Below are positions 45,513 to 57,229 of a DNA stretch of 64,000 nucleotides, in pieces. Below the pieces are notes generated by a model. The model had not been told where the DNA came from. It ran no database searches and saw only the letters and a list, made by a program, of their open reading frames with translations. This DNA comes from Hydractinia symbiolongicarpus (lineage: Eukaryota; Cnidaria; Hydrozoa; Anthoathecata; Hydractiniidae). Numbering within the stretch: the first letter of the stretch is position 1; every line of letters starts with the position of its first letter. The DNA is taken from the NCBI RefSeq assembly GCF_029227915.1, contig NC_079877.1, forward strand, positions 8,618,001 to 8,682,000. The letters run 5' to 3'. The translations under genes and the position numbers were made by a program.

Positions 45513-46814
45513 AAATTTGCGCAGAGCATTTTGCAGCAGCGTTCGTGTCATGTCGGGATGGCCGAGCGGTCTAAGGCGCCAGACTCAAGACAAAATGTTC
45601 TTCCACTCATCGCGTGGAGAATTCTGGTCCTCGAATGAGGGCGTGGGTTCGAATCCCACTTCCGACAACTTTTCCCTGCCACACAAAATTTTAGGCCTAA
45701 AATGCAAGTCCACCGAGCCGGATTTGAACCAGCGACCTAAGGATGCCTGAGTGGTATAAGTTCGTCTACAGTCCTCCGCTCTACCAACTGAGCTATCGGT
45801 GGATGTAGCATCGTACAGTTCTTGTGCAGGACTATGCAGGTCATGTCACGTTTGTAGTATGACGTGGTTTTTAAAATGATGCGATAGCTCGCACGTAGCA
45901 GAGGGTGGTTTCGATCCACCGACGTCTGGGCTATGGGCCCAGCACGCTTCCTCTGCGCCACTCTGCTGAAGGTAGGTAAGCTGAAATGTGTCTGATGTAA
46001 GGTGTAGTTTAGTATTGCGAACAGCACTCGAACTATGACCTTTTTACCATTTCCAGGGGGATTAGCTCACATGGTAGAGCGCTCGCTTTGCATGCGAGAG
46101 GTACCGGGATCGATGCCCGGATCCTCCAAGACGATGTTTTTAATTTATTTATTTTTATACTAATTTCAGTAGTTGCCAATGGTCATAAGAGGATTTATGA
46201 TGCTCCTAAGATTACCTGGTATTAATAATAATAATAATAATACTAAACCGCGCTGCATATGTCTAGAGCATTTCTTGCTGTTTAATTTCGCATTGACAGT
46301 ATACACAGTTTCAGCTTTTAACATGATCGACCGTGTGGCATTCGGGCATTGACGCCATCGCGAACATATTATTTAAATATGAACTCGTCCTTGGTAGTAT
46401 AGTGGTAAGTATCCCCGCCTGTCACGCGGGAGACCGGGGTTCGATTCCCCGCCGGGGAGGTTCTTTTTATCTTGTCAATGTTTCGTTTCACGTCAGTAGC
46501 GTTCGCGGGACTGTCCGGGAATACAGATTTACGCCCGGTTAGCTCAGTCGGTAGAGCATCAGACTTTTAATCTGAGGGTCGCGGGTTCGAGTCCCTCATC
46601 GGGCGTAACAATTATTTGGTACGATGGTGAACTAACTTTCACCACAATGTCTTGTCGAAAGAGGATGAATAACGTAACATTTGCGGAGTGGCAAAGGCGA
46701 AGCAAACTTGATGGGGAACTAGCTCAGATGGTAGAGCGCTCGCTTAGCATGCGAGAGGTACCGGGATCGATGCCCGGGTTCTCCAGTGCCTTTTCCATAG
46801 GCGTAAAATAAATG
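45513..46814. repeat. Array unit 36
   Basis: Leu 45552-45667 +, Tyr 45709-45802 -, iMet 45896-45967 -, Ala(TGC) 46056-46128 +, Asp 46388-46459 +, Lys 46533-46605 +, Ala(AGC) 46713-46785 +. Changes: iMet A38G and G45C; Asp C5T (also in units 22 and 24). Confidence 0.97.
45896..45967 (-). tRNA. Initiator tRNA-Met, unit 36, A38G and G45C
   Basis: One anticodon-loop and one variable-loop change; stems are intact. Confidence 0.88.
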
Positions 46815-48116
46815 AAATTTGCGCAGAGCAATTTGCAGCAGCGTTCGTGTCATGTCGGGATGGCCGAGCGGTCTAAGGCGCCAGACTCAAGACAAAATGT
46901 TCTTCCACTCATCGCGTGGAGAATTCTGGTCCTCGAATGAGGGCGTGGGTTCGAATCCCACTTCCGACAACTTTTCCCTGCCACACAAAATTTTAGGCCT
47001 AAAATGCAAGTCCACCGAGCCGGATTTGAACCAGCGACCTAAGGATGCCTGAGTGGTATAAGTTCGTCTACAGTCCTCCGCTCTACCAACTGAGCTATCG
47101 GTGGATGTAGCATCGTACAGTTCTTGTGCAGGACTATGCAGGTCATGTCACGTTTGTAGTATGACGTGGTTTTTAAAATGATGCGATAGCTCGCACGTAG
47201 CAGAGGGTGGTTTCGATCCACCGACCTCTGAGTTATGGGCCCAGCACGCTTCCTCTGCGCCACTCTGCTGAAGGTAGGTAAGCTGAAATGTGTCTGATGT
47301 AAGGTGTAGTTTAGTATTGTGAACAGCACTCGAACTATGACCTTTTTACCATTTCCAGGGGGATTAGCTCACATGGTAGAGCGCTCGCTTTGCATGCGAG
47401 AGGTACCGGGATCGATGCCCGGATCCTCCAAGACGATGTTTTTAATTTATTTATTTTTATACTAATTTCAGTAGTTGCCAATGGTCATAAGAGGATTTAT
47501 GATGCTCCTAAGATTACCTGGTATTAATAATAATAATAATAATACTAAACCGCGCTGCATATGTCTAGAGCATTTCTTGCTGTTTAATTTCGCATTGACA
47601 GTATACACAGTTTCAGCTTTTAACATGATCGACCGTGTGGCATTCGGGCATTGACGCCATCGCGAACATATTATTTAAATATGAACTCGTCCTCGGTAGT
47701 ATAGTGGTAAGTATCCCCGCCTGTCACGCGGGAGACCGGGGTTCGATTCCCCGCCGGGGAGGTTCTTTTTATCTTGTCAATGTTTTGTTTCACGTCAGTA
47801 GCGTTCGCGGGACTGTCCGGGAATACAGATTTACGCCCGGTTAGCTCAGTCGGTAGAGCATCAGACTTTTAATCTGAGGGTCGCGGGTTCGAGTCCCTCA
47901 TCGGGCGTAACAATTATTTGGTACGATGGTGAACTAACTTTCACCACAATGTCTTGTCGAAAGAGGATGAATAACGTAACATTTGCGGAGTGGCAAAGGC
48001 GAAGCAAACTTGATGGGGAACTAGCTCAGATGGTAGAGCGCTCGCTTAGCATGCGAGAGGTACCGGGATCGATGCCCGGGTTCTCCAATGCCTTTTCCAT
48101 AGGCGTAAAATAAATG
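46815..48116. repeat. Array unit 37
   Basis: Leu 46854-46969 +, Tyr 47011-47104 -, iMet 47198-47269 -, Ala(TGC) 47358-47430 +, Asp 47690-47761 +, Lys 47835-47907 +, Ala(AGC) 48015-48087 +. Change: iMet C40T, making one of the three initiator G:C pairs a G:U wobble. Confidence 0.97.
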
Positions 48117-49418
48117 AAATTTGCGCAGAGCAATTTGCAGCAGCGTTCGTGTCATGTCGGGATGGCCGAGCGGTCTAAGGCGCCAGACTCAAGACAAAAT
48201 GTTCTTCCACTCATCGCGTGGAGAATTCTGGTCCTCGAATGAGGGCGTGGGTTCGAATCCCACTTCCGACAACTTTTCCCTGCCACACAAAATTTTAGGC
48301 CTAAAATGCAAGTCCACCGAGCCGGATTTGAACCAGCGACCTAAGGATGCCTGAGTGGTATAAGTTCGTCTACAGTCCTCCGCTCTACCAACTGAGCTAT
48401 CAGTGGATGTAGCATCGTACAGTTCTTGTGCAGGACTATGCAGGTCATGTCACGTTTGTAGTATGACGTGGTTTTTAAAATGATGCGATAGCTCGCACGT
48501 AGCAGAGGGTGGTTTCGATCCACCGACCTCTGGGTTATGGGCCCAGCACGCTTCCTCTGCGCCACTCTGCTGAAGGTAGGTAAGCTGAAATGTGTCTGAT
48601 GTAAGGTGTAGTTTAGTATTGCGAACAGCACTCGAACTATGACCTTTTTACCATTTCCAGGGGGATTAGCTCACATGGTAGAGCGCTCGCTTTGCATGCG
48701 AGAGGTACCGGGATCGATGCCCGGATCCTCCAAGACGATGTTTTTAATTTATTTATTTTTATACTAATTTCATTAGTTGCCAATGGTCATAAGAGGATTT
48801 ATGATGCTCCTAAGATTACCTGGTATTAATAATAATAATAATAATACTAAACCGCGCTGCATATGTCTAGAGCATTTCTTGCTGTTTAATTTCGCATTGA
48901 CAGTATACACAGTTTCAGCTTTTAACATGATCGACCGTGTGGCATTCGGGCATTGACGCCGTCGCGAACATATTATTTAAATATGAACTCGTCCTCGGTA
49001 GTATAGTGGTAAGTATCCCCGCCTGTCACGCGGGAGACCGGGGTTCGATTCCCCGCCGGGGAGGTTCTTTTTATCTTGTCAATGTTTCGTTTCACGTCAG
49101 TAGCGTTCGCGGGACTGTCCGGGAATACAGATTTACGCCCGGTTAGCTCAGTCGGTAGAGCATCAGACTTTTAATCTGAGGGTCGCGGGTTCGAGTCCCT
49201 CATCGGGCGTAACAATTATTTGGTACGATGGTGAACTAACTTTCACCACAATGTCTTGTCGAAAGAGGATGAATAACGTAACATTTGCGGAGTGGCAAAG
49301 GCGAAGCAAACTTGATGGGGAACTAGCTCAGATGGTAGAGCGCTCGCTTAGCATGCGAGAGGTACCGGGATCGATGCCCGGGTTCTCCAATGCCTTTTCC
49401 ATAGGCGTAAAATAAATG
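48117..49418. repeat. Array unit 38
   Basis: Leu 48156-48271 +, Tyr 48313-48406 -, iMet 48500-48571 -, Ala(TGC) 48660-48732 +, Asp 48992-49063 +, Lys 49137-49209 +, Ala(AGC) 49317-49389 +. Change: Tyr C5T (U5:G68 wobble). Confidence 0.97.
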
Positions 49419-49614
49419 AAATTTGCGCAGAGCAATTTGCAGCAGCGTTCGTGTCATGTCGGGATGGCCGAGCGGTCTAAGGCGCCAGACTCAAGACAAA
49501 ATGTTCTTCCACTCATCGCGTGGAGAATTCTGGTCCTCGAATGAGGGCGTGGGTTCGAATCCCACTTCCGACAACTTTTCCCTGCCACACAAAATTTTAG
49601 GCCTAAAATGCAAG

Positions 49615-49708
49615 TCCACCGAGCCGGATTTGCACCAGCGACCTAAGGATGCCTGAGTGGTATAAGTTCGTCTACAGTCCTCCGCTCTACCAACTGAGCT
49701 ATCGGTGG
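49615..49708 (-). tRNA. tRNA-Tyr(GTA), unit 39, T55G
   Basis: The pseudouridine-55 site and B-box base T55 is G. Same in units 40 and 42. Confidence 0.83.
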
Positions 49709-49961
49709 ATGTAGCATCGTACAGTTCTTGTGCAGGACTATGCAGGTCATGTCACGTTTGTAGTATGACGTGGTTTTTAAAATGATGCGATAGCTCGCAC
49801 GTAGCAGAGGGTGGTTTCGATCCACCGACCTCTGGGTTATGGGCCCAGCACGCTTCCTCTGCGCCACTCTGCTGAAGGTAGGTAAGCTGAAATGTGTCTG
49901 ATGTAAGGTGTAGTTTAGTATTGCGAACAGCACTCGAACTATGAACTTTTTACCATTTCCA

Positions 49962-50034
49962 GGGGGATTAGCTCACATGGTAGAGCGCTCGGTTTGCATG
50001 CGAGAGGTACCGGGATCGATGCCCGGATCCTCCA
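49962..50034 (+). tRNA. tRNA-Ala(TGC), unit 39, C31G
   Basis: Breaks anticodon-stem pair 31:39 (G against G). Confidence 0.86.
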
Positions 50035-50293
50035 AGACGATGTTTTTAATTTATTTATTTTTATACTAATTTCAGTAGTTGCCAATGGTCATAAGAGGAT
50101 TTATGATGCTCCTAAGATTACCTGGTATTAATAATAATAATAATAATACTAAACCGCGCTGCATATGTGTAGAGCATTTCTTGCTGTTTAATTTCGCATT
50201 GACAGTATACACAGTTTCAGCTTTTAACATGATCGACCGTGTGGCATTCGGGCATTGACGCCATCGCGAGCATATTATTTAAATATGAACTCG

Positions 50294-50365
50294 TCCTCGG
50301 TAGTATAGTGGTAAGTATCCCCGCCTGTCACGCGGGAGACTGGGGTTTGATTCCCCGCCGGGGAG
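50294..50365 (+). tRNA. tRNA-Asp(GTC), unit 39, C49T and C56T
   Basis: C56T removes the B-box and elbow base; C49T leaves a U:G wobble at the foot of the T stem. Confidence 0.8.
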
Positions 50366-50916
50366 GTTCTTTTTATCTTGTCAATGTTTCGTTTCACGTC
50401 AGTAGCGTTCGCGGGACTGTCCGGGAATACAGATTTACGCCCGGTTAGCTCAGTCGGTAGAGCATCAGACTTTTAATCTGAGGGTCGCGGGTTCGAGTCC
50501 CTCATCGGGCGTAACAATTATTTGGTACGATGGTGAACTAACTTTCACCACAATGTCTTGTCGAAAGAGGATGAATAACGTAACATTTGCGGAGTGGCAA
50601 AGGCGAAGCAAACTTGATGGGGAACTAGCTCAGATGGTAGAGCGCTCGCTTAGCATGCGAGAGGTACCGGGATCGATGCCCGGGTTCTCCAATGCCTTTT
50701 CCATAGGCGTAAAATAAATGAAATTTGCGCAGAGCAATTTGCAGCAGCGTTCGTGTCATGTCGGGATGGCCGAGCGGTCTAAGGCGCCAGACTCAAGACA
50801 AAATGTTCTTCCACTCATCGCGTGGAGAATTCTGGTCCTCGAATGAGGGCGTGGGTTCGAATCCCACTTCCGACAACTTTTCCCTGCCACACAAAATTTT
50901 AGGCCTAAAATGCAAG

Positions 50917-51010
50917 TCCACCGAGCCGGATTTGCACCAGCGACCTAAGGATGCCTGAGTGGTATAAGTTCGTCTACAGTCCTCCGCTCTACCAACTGAG
51001 CTATCGGTGG
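50917..51010 (-). tRNA. tRNA-Tyr(GTA), unit 40, T55G
   Basis: Same B-box change as units 39 and 42. Confidence 0.83.
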
Positions 51011-51920
51011 ATGCAGCATCGTACAGTTCTTGTGCAGGACTATGCAGGTCATGTCACGTTTGTAGTATGACGTGGTTTTTAAAATGATGCGATAGCTCGC
51101 ACGTAGCAGAGGGTGGTTTCGATCCACCGACCTCTGGGTTATGGGCCCAGCACGCTTCCTCTGCGCCACTCTGCTGAAGGTAGGTAAGCTGAAATGTGTC
51201 TGATGTAAGGTGTAGTTTAGTATTGCGAACAGCACTCGAACTATGACCTTTTTACCATTTCCAGGGGGATTAGCTCACATGGTAGAGCGCTCGCTTTGCA
51301 TGCGAGAGGTACCGGGATCGATGCCCGGATCCTCCAAGACGATGTTTTTAATTTATTTATTATTATACTAATTTCAGTAGTTGGCAATGGTCATAAGAGG
51401 ATTTATGATGCTCCTAAGATTACCTGGTATTAATAATAATAATAATAATACTAAACCGCGCTGCATATGTCTAGAGCATTTCTTGCTGTTTAATTTCGCA
51501 TTGACAGTATACACAGTTTCAGCTTTTAACATGATCGACCATGTGGCATTCGGGCATTGACGCCATCGCGAACATATTATTTAAATATGAACTCGTCCTC
51601 GGTAGTATAGTGGTAAGTATCCCCGCCTGTCACGCGGGAGACCGGGGTTCGATTCCCCGCCGGGGAGGTTCTTTTTATCTTGTCAATGTTTCGTTTCACG
51701 TCAGTAGCGTTCGCGGGACTGTCCGGGAATACAGATTTACGCCCGGTTAGCTCAGTCGGTAGAGCATCAGACTTTTAATCTGAGGGTCGCGGGTTCGAGT
51801 CCCTCATCGGGCGTAACAATTATTTGGTACGATGGTGAACTAACTTTCACCACAATGTCTTGTCGAAAGAGGATGAATAACGTAACATTTGCGGAGTGGC
51901 AAAGGCGAAGCAAACTTGAT

Positions 51921-51993
51921 GGGGAACTAGCTCAGATGGTAGAGCGCTCGCTTAGCATGCGAGAGGTACCGGGATCGATGCCCGGGTTCCCCA
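51921..51993 (+). tRNA. tRNA-Ala(AGC), unit 40, identity pair lost
   Basis: T70C turns G3:U70 into an ordinary G3:C70 pair. G3:U70 is the classic alanine identity element, so this copy should fold well but be charged poorly by AlaRS. Everything else is consensus. Confidence 0.85.
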
Positions 51994-52022
51994 ATGCCTT
52001 TTCCATAGGCGTAAAATAAATG

Positions 52023-53323
52023 AAATTTGCGCAGAGCAATTTGCAGCAGCGTTCGTGTCATGTCGGGATGGCCGAGTGGTCTAAGGCGCCAGACTCAAGA
52101 CAAAATGTTCTTCCACTCATCGCGTGGAGAATTCTGGTCCTCGAATGAGGGCGTGGGTTCGAATCCCACTTCCGACAACTTTTCCCTGCCACACAAAATT
52201 TTAGGCCTAAAATGCAAGTCCACCGAGCCGGATTTGAACCAGCGACCTAAGGATGCCTGAGTGGTATAAGTTCGTCTACAGTCCTCCGCTCCACCAACTG
52301 AGCTATCGGTGGATGTAGCATCGTACAGTTCTTGTGCAGGACTATGCAGGTCATGTCACGTTTGTAGTATGACGTGGTTTTTAAAATGATGCGATAGCTC
52401 GCACGTAGCAGAGGGTGGTTTCGATCCACCGACCTCTGGGTTATGGGCCCAGCACGCTTCCTCTGCGCCACTCTGCTGAAGCTAGGTAAGCTGAAATGTG
52501 TCTGATGTAAGATGTAGTTTAGTATTGCGAACAGCACTCGAACTATGACCTTTTTACCATTTCCAGGGGGATTAGCTCACATGGTAAAGCGCTCGCTTTG
52601 CATGCGAGAGGTACCGGGATCGATGCCCGGATCCTCCAAGACGATGTTTTTAATTTATTTATTTTTATACTAATTTCAGTAGTTGCCAATGGTCATAAGA
52701 GGATTTATGATGCTCCTAAGATTACCTGGTATTAATAATAATAATAATAATACTAAACCGCGCTGCATATGTCTAGAGCATTTCTTGCTGTTTAATTTCG
52801 CATTGACAGTATACACAGTTTCAGCTTTTAACATGATCGACCGTGTGGCATTCGGGCATTGACGCCATCGCGAACATATTATTTAAATATGAACTCGTCC
52901 TCGGTAGTATAGTGGTAAGTATCCCCGCCTGTCACGCGGGAGACCGGGGTTCGATTCCCCGCCGGGGAGGTTCTTTTTATCTTGTCAATGTTTCGTTTCA
53001 CGTCAGTAGCGTTCGCGGGACTGTCCGGGAATACAGATTTACGCCCGGTTAGCTCAGTCGGTAGAGCATCAGACTTTTAATCTGAGGGTCGCGGGTTCGA
53101 GTCCCTCATCGGGCGTAACAATTATTTGGTACGATGGTGAACTAACTTTCACCACAATGTCTTGTCGAAAGAGGATGAATAACGTAACATTTGCAGAGTG
53201 GCAAAGGCGAAGCAAACATGATGGGGAACTAGCTCAGATGGTAGAGCGCTCGCTTAGCATGCGAGAGGTACCGGGATCGATGCCCGGGTTCTCCAATGCC
53301 TTTCCATAGGCGTAAAATAAATG
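52023..53323. repeat. Array unit 41 (1,301 bp)
   Basis: Leu 52062-52177 +, Tyr 52219-52312 -, iMet 52406-52477 -, Ala(TGC) 52566-52638 +, Asp 52898-52969 +, Lys 53043-53115 +, Ala(AGC) 53223-53295 +. Changes: Leu D-loop C to T (r55), Tyr A21G, Ala(TGC) G22A, and the Ala(AGC) terminator cut from T4 to T3. Tyr T55 is normal here although units 39, 40 and 42 have T55G. Confidence 0.97.
52566..52638 (+). tRNA. tRNA-Ala(TGC), unit 41, G22A
   Basis: Breaks the D-stem pair 13:22. Confidence 0.86.
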
Positions 53324-53362
53324 AAATTTGCGCAGAGCAATTTGCAGCAGCGTTCGTGTCAT

Positions 53363-53478
53363 GTCGGGATGGCCGAGCGGTCTAAGGCGCCAGACTCAAG
53401 ACAAAATGTTCTTCCACTCATCGCGTGGAGAATTCTGGTCCTCGAATGAGGGCGTTGGTTCGAATCCCACTTCCGACA
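53363..53478 (+). tRNA. tRNA-Leu(CAA), unit 42, G51T
   Basis: Breaks the middle T-stem pair 51:63. Confidence 0.86.
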
Positions 53479-53519
53479 ACTTTTCCCTGCCACACAAAAT
53501 TTTAGGCCTAAAATGCAAG

Positions 53520-53613
53520 TCCACCGAGCCGGATTTGCACCAGCGACCTAAGGATGCCTGAGTGGTATAAGTTCGTCTACAGTCCTCCGCTCTACCAACT
53601 GAGCTATCGGTGG
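53520..53613 (-). tRNA. tRNA-Tyr(GTA), unit 42, T55G
   Basis: Same B-box change as units 39 and 40, although unit 41 between them is normal. Confidence 0.83.
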
Positions 53614-54198
53614 ATGTAGCATCGTACAGTTCTTGTTCAGGACTATGCAGGTCATGTCACGTTTGTAGTATGACGTGGTTTTTAAAATGATGCGATAGCT
53701 CGCACGTAGCAGAGGGTGGTTTCGATCCACCGACCTCTGGGTTATGGGCCCAGCACGCTTCCTCTGCGCCACTCTGCTGAAGGTAGGTAAGCTGAAATGT
53801 GTCTGATGTAAGGTGTAGTTTAGTATTGCGAACAGCACTCGAACTATGACCTTTTTACCATTTCCAGGGGGATTAGCTCACATGGTAGAGCGCTCGCTTT
53901 GCATGCGAGAGGTACCGGGATCGATGCCCGGATCCTCCAAGACGATGTTTTTAATTTATTTATTTTTATACTAATTTCAGTAGTTGCCAATGGTCATAAG
54001 AGGATTTATGATGCTCCTAAGATTACCTGGTATTAATAATAATAATAATAATACTAAACCGCGCTGCATATGTCTAGAGCATTTCTTGCTGTTTAATTTC
54101 GCATTGACAGTATACACAGTTTCAGCTTTTAACATGATCGACCGTGTGGCATTCGGGCATTGACGCCATCGCGAATATATTATTTAAATATGAACTCG

Positions 54199-54270
54199 TC
54201 CTCGGTAGTATAGTGGTAAGTATCCCCGCCTGTCACGCGGGAGACCGTGGTTCGATTCCCCGCCGGGGAG
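54199..54270 (+). tRNA. tRNA-Asp(GTC), unit 42, G51T
   Basis: Breaks the middle T-stem pair 51:63, the same position as the Leu change in this unit. Confidence 0.86.
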
Positions 54271-55008
54271 GTTCTTTTTATCTTGTCAATGTTTCGTTTC
54301 ACGTCAGTAGCGTTCGCGGGACTGTCCGGGATTACAGATTTACGCCCGGTTAGCTCAGTCGGTAGAGCATCAGACTTTTAATCTGAGGGTCGCGGGTTCG
54401 AGTCCCTCATCGGGCGTAACAATTATTTGGTACGATGGTGAACTAACTTTCACCACAATGTCTTGTCGAAAGAGGATGAATAACGTAACATTTGCGGAGT
54501 GGCAAAGGCGAAGCAAACTTGATGGGGAACTAGCTCAGATGGTAGAGCGCTCGCTTAGCATGCGAGAGGTACCGGGATCGATGCCCGGGTTCTCCAATGC
54601 CTTTTCCATAGGCGTAAAATAAATGAAATTTGCGCAGAGCAATTTGCAGCAGCGTTCGTGTCATGTCGGGATGGCCGAGCGGTGTAAGGCGCCAGACTCA
54701 AGACAAAATGTTCTTCCACTCATCGCGTGGAGAATTCTGGTCCTCGAATGAGGGCGTGGGTTCGAATCCCACTTCCGACAACTTTTCCCTGCCACACAAA
54801 ATTTTAGGCCTAAAATGCAAGTCCACCGAGCCGGATTTGAACCAGCGACCTAAGGATGCCTGAGTGGTATAAGTTCGTCTACAGTCCTCCGCTCTACCAA
54901 CTGAGCTATCGGTGGATGTAGCATCGTACAGTTCTTGTGCAGGACTATGCAGGTCATGTCACGTTTGTAGTATGACGTGATTTTTAAAATGATGCGATAG
55001 CTCGCACG

Positions 55009-55080
55009 TAGCAGAGGGTGGTTTCGATCCACCGACCTCTGAATTATGGGCCCAGCACGCTTCCTCTGCGCCACTCTGCT
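55009..55080 (-). tRNA. Initiator tRNA-Met, unit 43, C39T and C40T
   Basis: Two of the three initiator G:C pairs become G:U wobbles. Confidence 0.83.
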
Positions 55081-55168
55081 GAAGGTAGGTAAGCTGAAAT
55101 GTGTCTGATGTAAGGTGTAGTTTAGTATTGCGAACAGCACTCGAACTATGACCTTTTTACCATTTCCA

Positions 55169-55241
55169 GGGGGATTAGCTCACATGGCAGAGCGCTCGCT
55201 TTGCATGCGAGAGGTACCGGGATCGATGCCCGGATCCTCCT
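55169..55241 (+). tRNA. tRNA-Ala(TGC), unit 43, discriminator A73T
   Basis: The discriminator base changes from A to T, and T20C lies in the D loop. A73 contributes to alanine charging. Confidence 0.83.
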
Positions 55242-55927
55242 AGACGATGTTTTTAATTTATTTATTTTTATACTAATTTCAGTAGTTGCCAATGGTCATA
55301 AGAGGATTTATGATGCTCCTAAGATTACCTGGTATTAATAATAATAATAATAATACTAAACCGCGCTGCATATGTCTAGAGCATTTCTTGCTGTTTAATT
55401 TCGCATTGACAGCATACACAGTTTCAGCTTTTAACATGATCGACCGTGTGGCATTCGGGCATTGACGCCATCGCGAACATATTATTTAAATATGAACTCG
55501 TCCTCGGTAGTATAGTGGTAAGTATCCCCGCCTGTCACGCGGGAGACCGGGGTTCGATTCCCCGCCGGGGAGGTTCTTTTTATCTTGTCAATGTTTCGTT
55601 TTACGTCAGTAGCGTTCGCGGGACTGTCCGGGAATACAGATTTACGCCCGGTTAGCTCAGTCGGTGGAGCATCAGACTTTTAATCTGAGGGTCGCGGGTT
55701 CGAGTCCCTCATCGGGCGTAACAATTATTTGGTACGATGGTGAACTAACTTTCACCACAATGTCTTGTCGAAAGAGGATGAATAACGTAACATTTGCGGA
55801 GTGGCAAAGGCGAAGCAAACTTGATGGGGAACTAGCTCAGATGGTAGAGCGCTCGCTTAGCATGCGAGAGGTACCGGGATCGATGCCCGGGTTCTCCAAT
55901 GCCTTTTCCATAGGCGTAAAATAAATG

Positions 55928-57229
55928 AAATTTGCGCAGAGCAATTTGCAGCAGCGTTCGTGTCATGTCGGGATGGCCGAGCGGTCTAAGGCGCCAGACT
56001 CAAGACAAAATGTTCTTCCACTCATCGCGTGGAGAATTCTGGTCCTTGAATGAGGGCGTGGGTTCGAATCCCACTTCCGACAACTTTTCCCTGCCACACA
56101 AAATTTTAGGCCTAAAATGCAAGTCCACCGAGCCGGATTTGAACCAGCGACCTAAGGATGCCTGAGTGGTATAAGTTCGTCTACAGTCCTCCGCTCTACC
56201 AACTGAGCTATCGGTGGATGTAGCATCGTACAGTTCTTGTGCAGGACTATGCAGGTCATGTCACGTTTGTAGTATGACGTGGTTTTTAAAATGATGCGAT
56301 AGCTCGCACGTAGCAGAGGGTGGTTTCGATCCACCGACCTCTGGGTTATGGGCCCAGCACGCTTCCTCTGCGCCACTCTGCTGAAGGTAGGTAAGCTGAA
56401 ATGTGTCTGATGTAAGGTGTAGTTTAGTATTGCGAACAGCACTCGAACTATGACCTTTTTACCATTTCCAGGGGGATTAGCTCACATGGTAGAGCGCTCG
56501 CTTTGCATGCGAGAGGTACCGGGATCGATGCCCGGATCCTCCAAGACGATGTTTTTAATTTATTTATTTTTATACTAATTTCAGTAGTTGCCAATGGTCA
56601 TAAGAGGATTTATGATGCTCCTAAGATTACCTGGTATTAATAATAATAATAATAATACTAAACCGCGCTGCATATGTCTAGAGCATTTCTTGCTGTTTAA
56701 TTTCGCATTGACAGCATACACAGTTTCAGCTTTTAACATGATCGACCGTGTGGCATTCTGGCATTGACGCCATCGCGAACATATTATTTAAATATGAACT
56801 CGTCCTCGGTAGTATAGTGGTAAGTATCCCCGCCTGTCACGCGGGAGACCGGGGTTCGATTCCCCGCCGGGGAGGTTCTTTTTATCTTGTCAATGTTTCG
56901 TTTAACGTCAGTAGCGTTCGCGGGACTGTCCGGGAATACAGATTTACGCCCGGTTAGCTCAGTCGGTAGAGCATCAGACTTTTAATCTGAGGGTCGCGGG
57001 TTCGAGTCCCTCATCGGGCGTAACAATTATTTGGTACGATGGTGAACTAACTTTCACCACAATGTCTTGTCGAAAGAGGATGAATAACGTAACATTTGCG
57101 GAGTGGCAAAGGCGAAGCAAACTTGATGGGGAACTAGCTCAGATGGTAGAGCGCTCGCTTAGCATGCGAGAGGTACCGGGATCGATGCCCGGGTTCTCCA
57201 ATGCCTTTTCCATAGGCGTAAAATAAATG
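55928..57229. repeat. Array unit 44
   Basis: Leu 55967-56082 +, Tyr 56124-56217 -, iMet 56311-56382 -, Ala(TGC) 56471-56543 +, Asp 56803-56874 +, Lys 56948-57020 +, Ala(AGC) 57128-57200 +. Change: Leu variable-arm C to T (r120, wobble). Confidence 0.97.

Larger units (their letters stand above)
49419..50720. repeat. Array unit 39
   Basis: Leu 49458-49573 +, Tyr 49615-49708 -, iMet 49802-49873 -, Ala(TGC) 49962-50034 +, Asp 50294-50365 +, Lys 50439-50511 +, Ala(AGC) 50619-50691 +. Changes: Tyr T55G, Ala(TGC) C31G, Asp C49T and C56T. Confidence 0.97.
50721..52022. repeat. Array unit 40
   Basis: Leu 50760-50875 +, Tyr 50917-51010 -, iMet 51104-51175 -, Ala(TGC) 51264-51336 +, Asp 51596-51667 +, Lys 51741-51813 +, Ala(AGC) 51921-51993 +. 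Changes: Tyr T55G, Ala(AGC) T70C; four spacer changes. Confidence 0.97.
53324..54625. repeat. Array unit 42
   Basis: Leu 53363-53478 +, Tyr 53520-53613 -, iMet 53707-53778 -, Ala(TGC) 53867-53939 +, Asp 54199-54270 +, Lys 54344-54416 +, Ala(AGC) 54524-54596 +. Changes: Leu G51T, Tyr T55G, Asp G51T. Confidence 0.97.
54626..55927. repeat. Array unit 43
   Basis: Leu 54665-54780 +, Tyr 54822-54915 -, iMet 55009-55080 -, Ala(TGC) 55169-55241 +, Asp 55501-55572 +, Lys 55646-55718 +, Ala(AGC) 55826-55898 +. Changes: Leu D-loop C to G (r59), iMet C39T and C40T, Ala(TGC) T20C and A73T, Lys A21G, and a spacer T to C at r789 shared with units 44 and 45. Confidence 0.97.
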
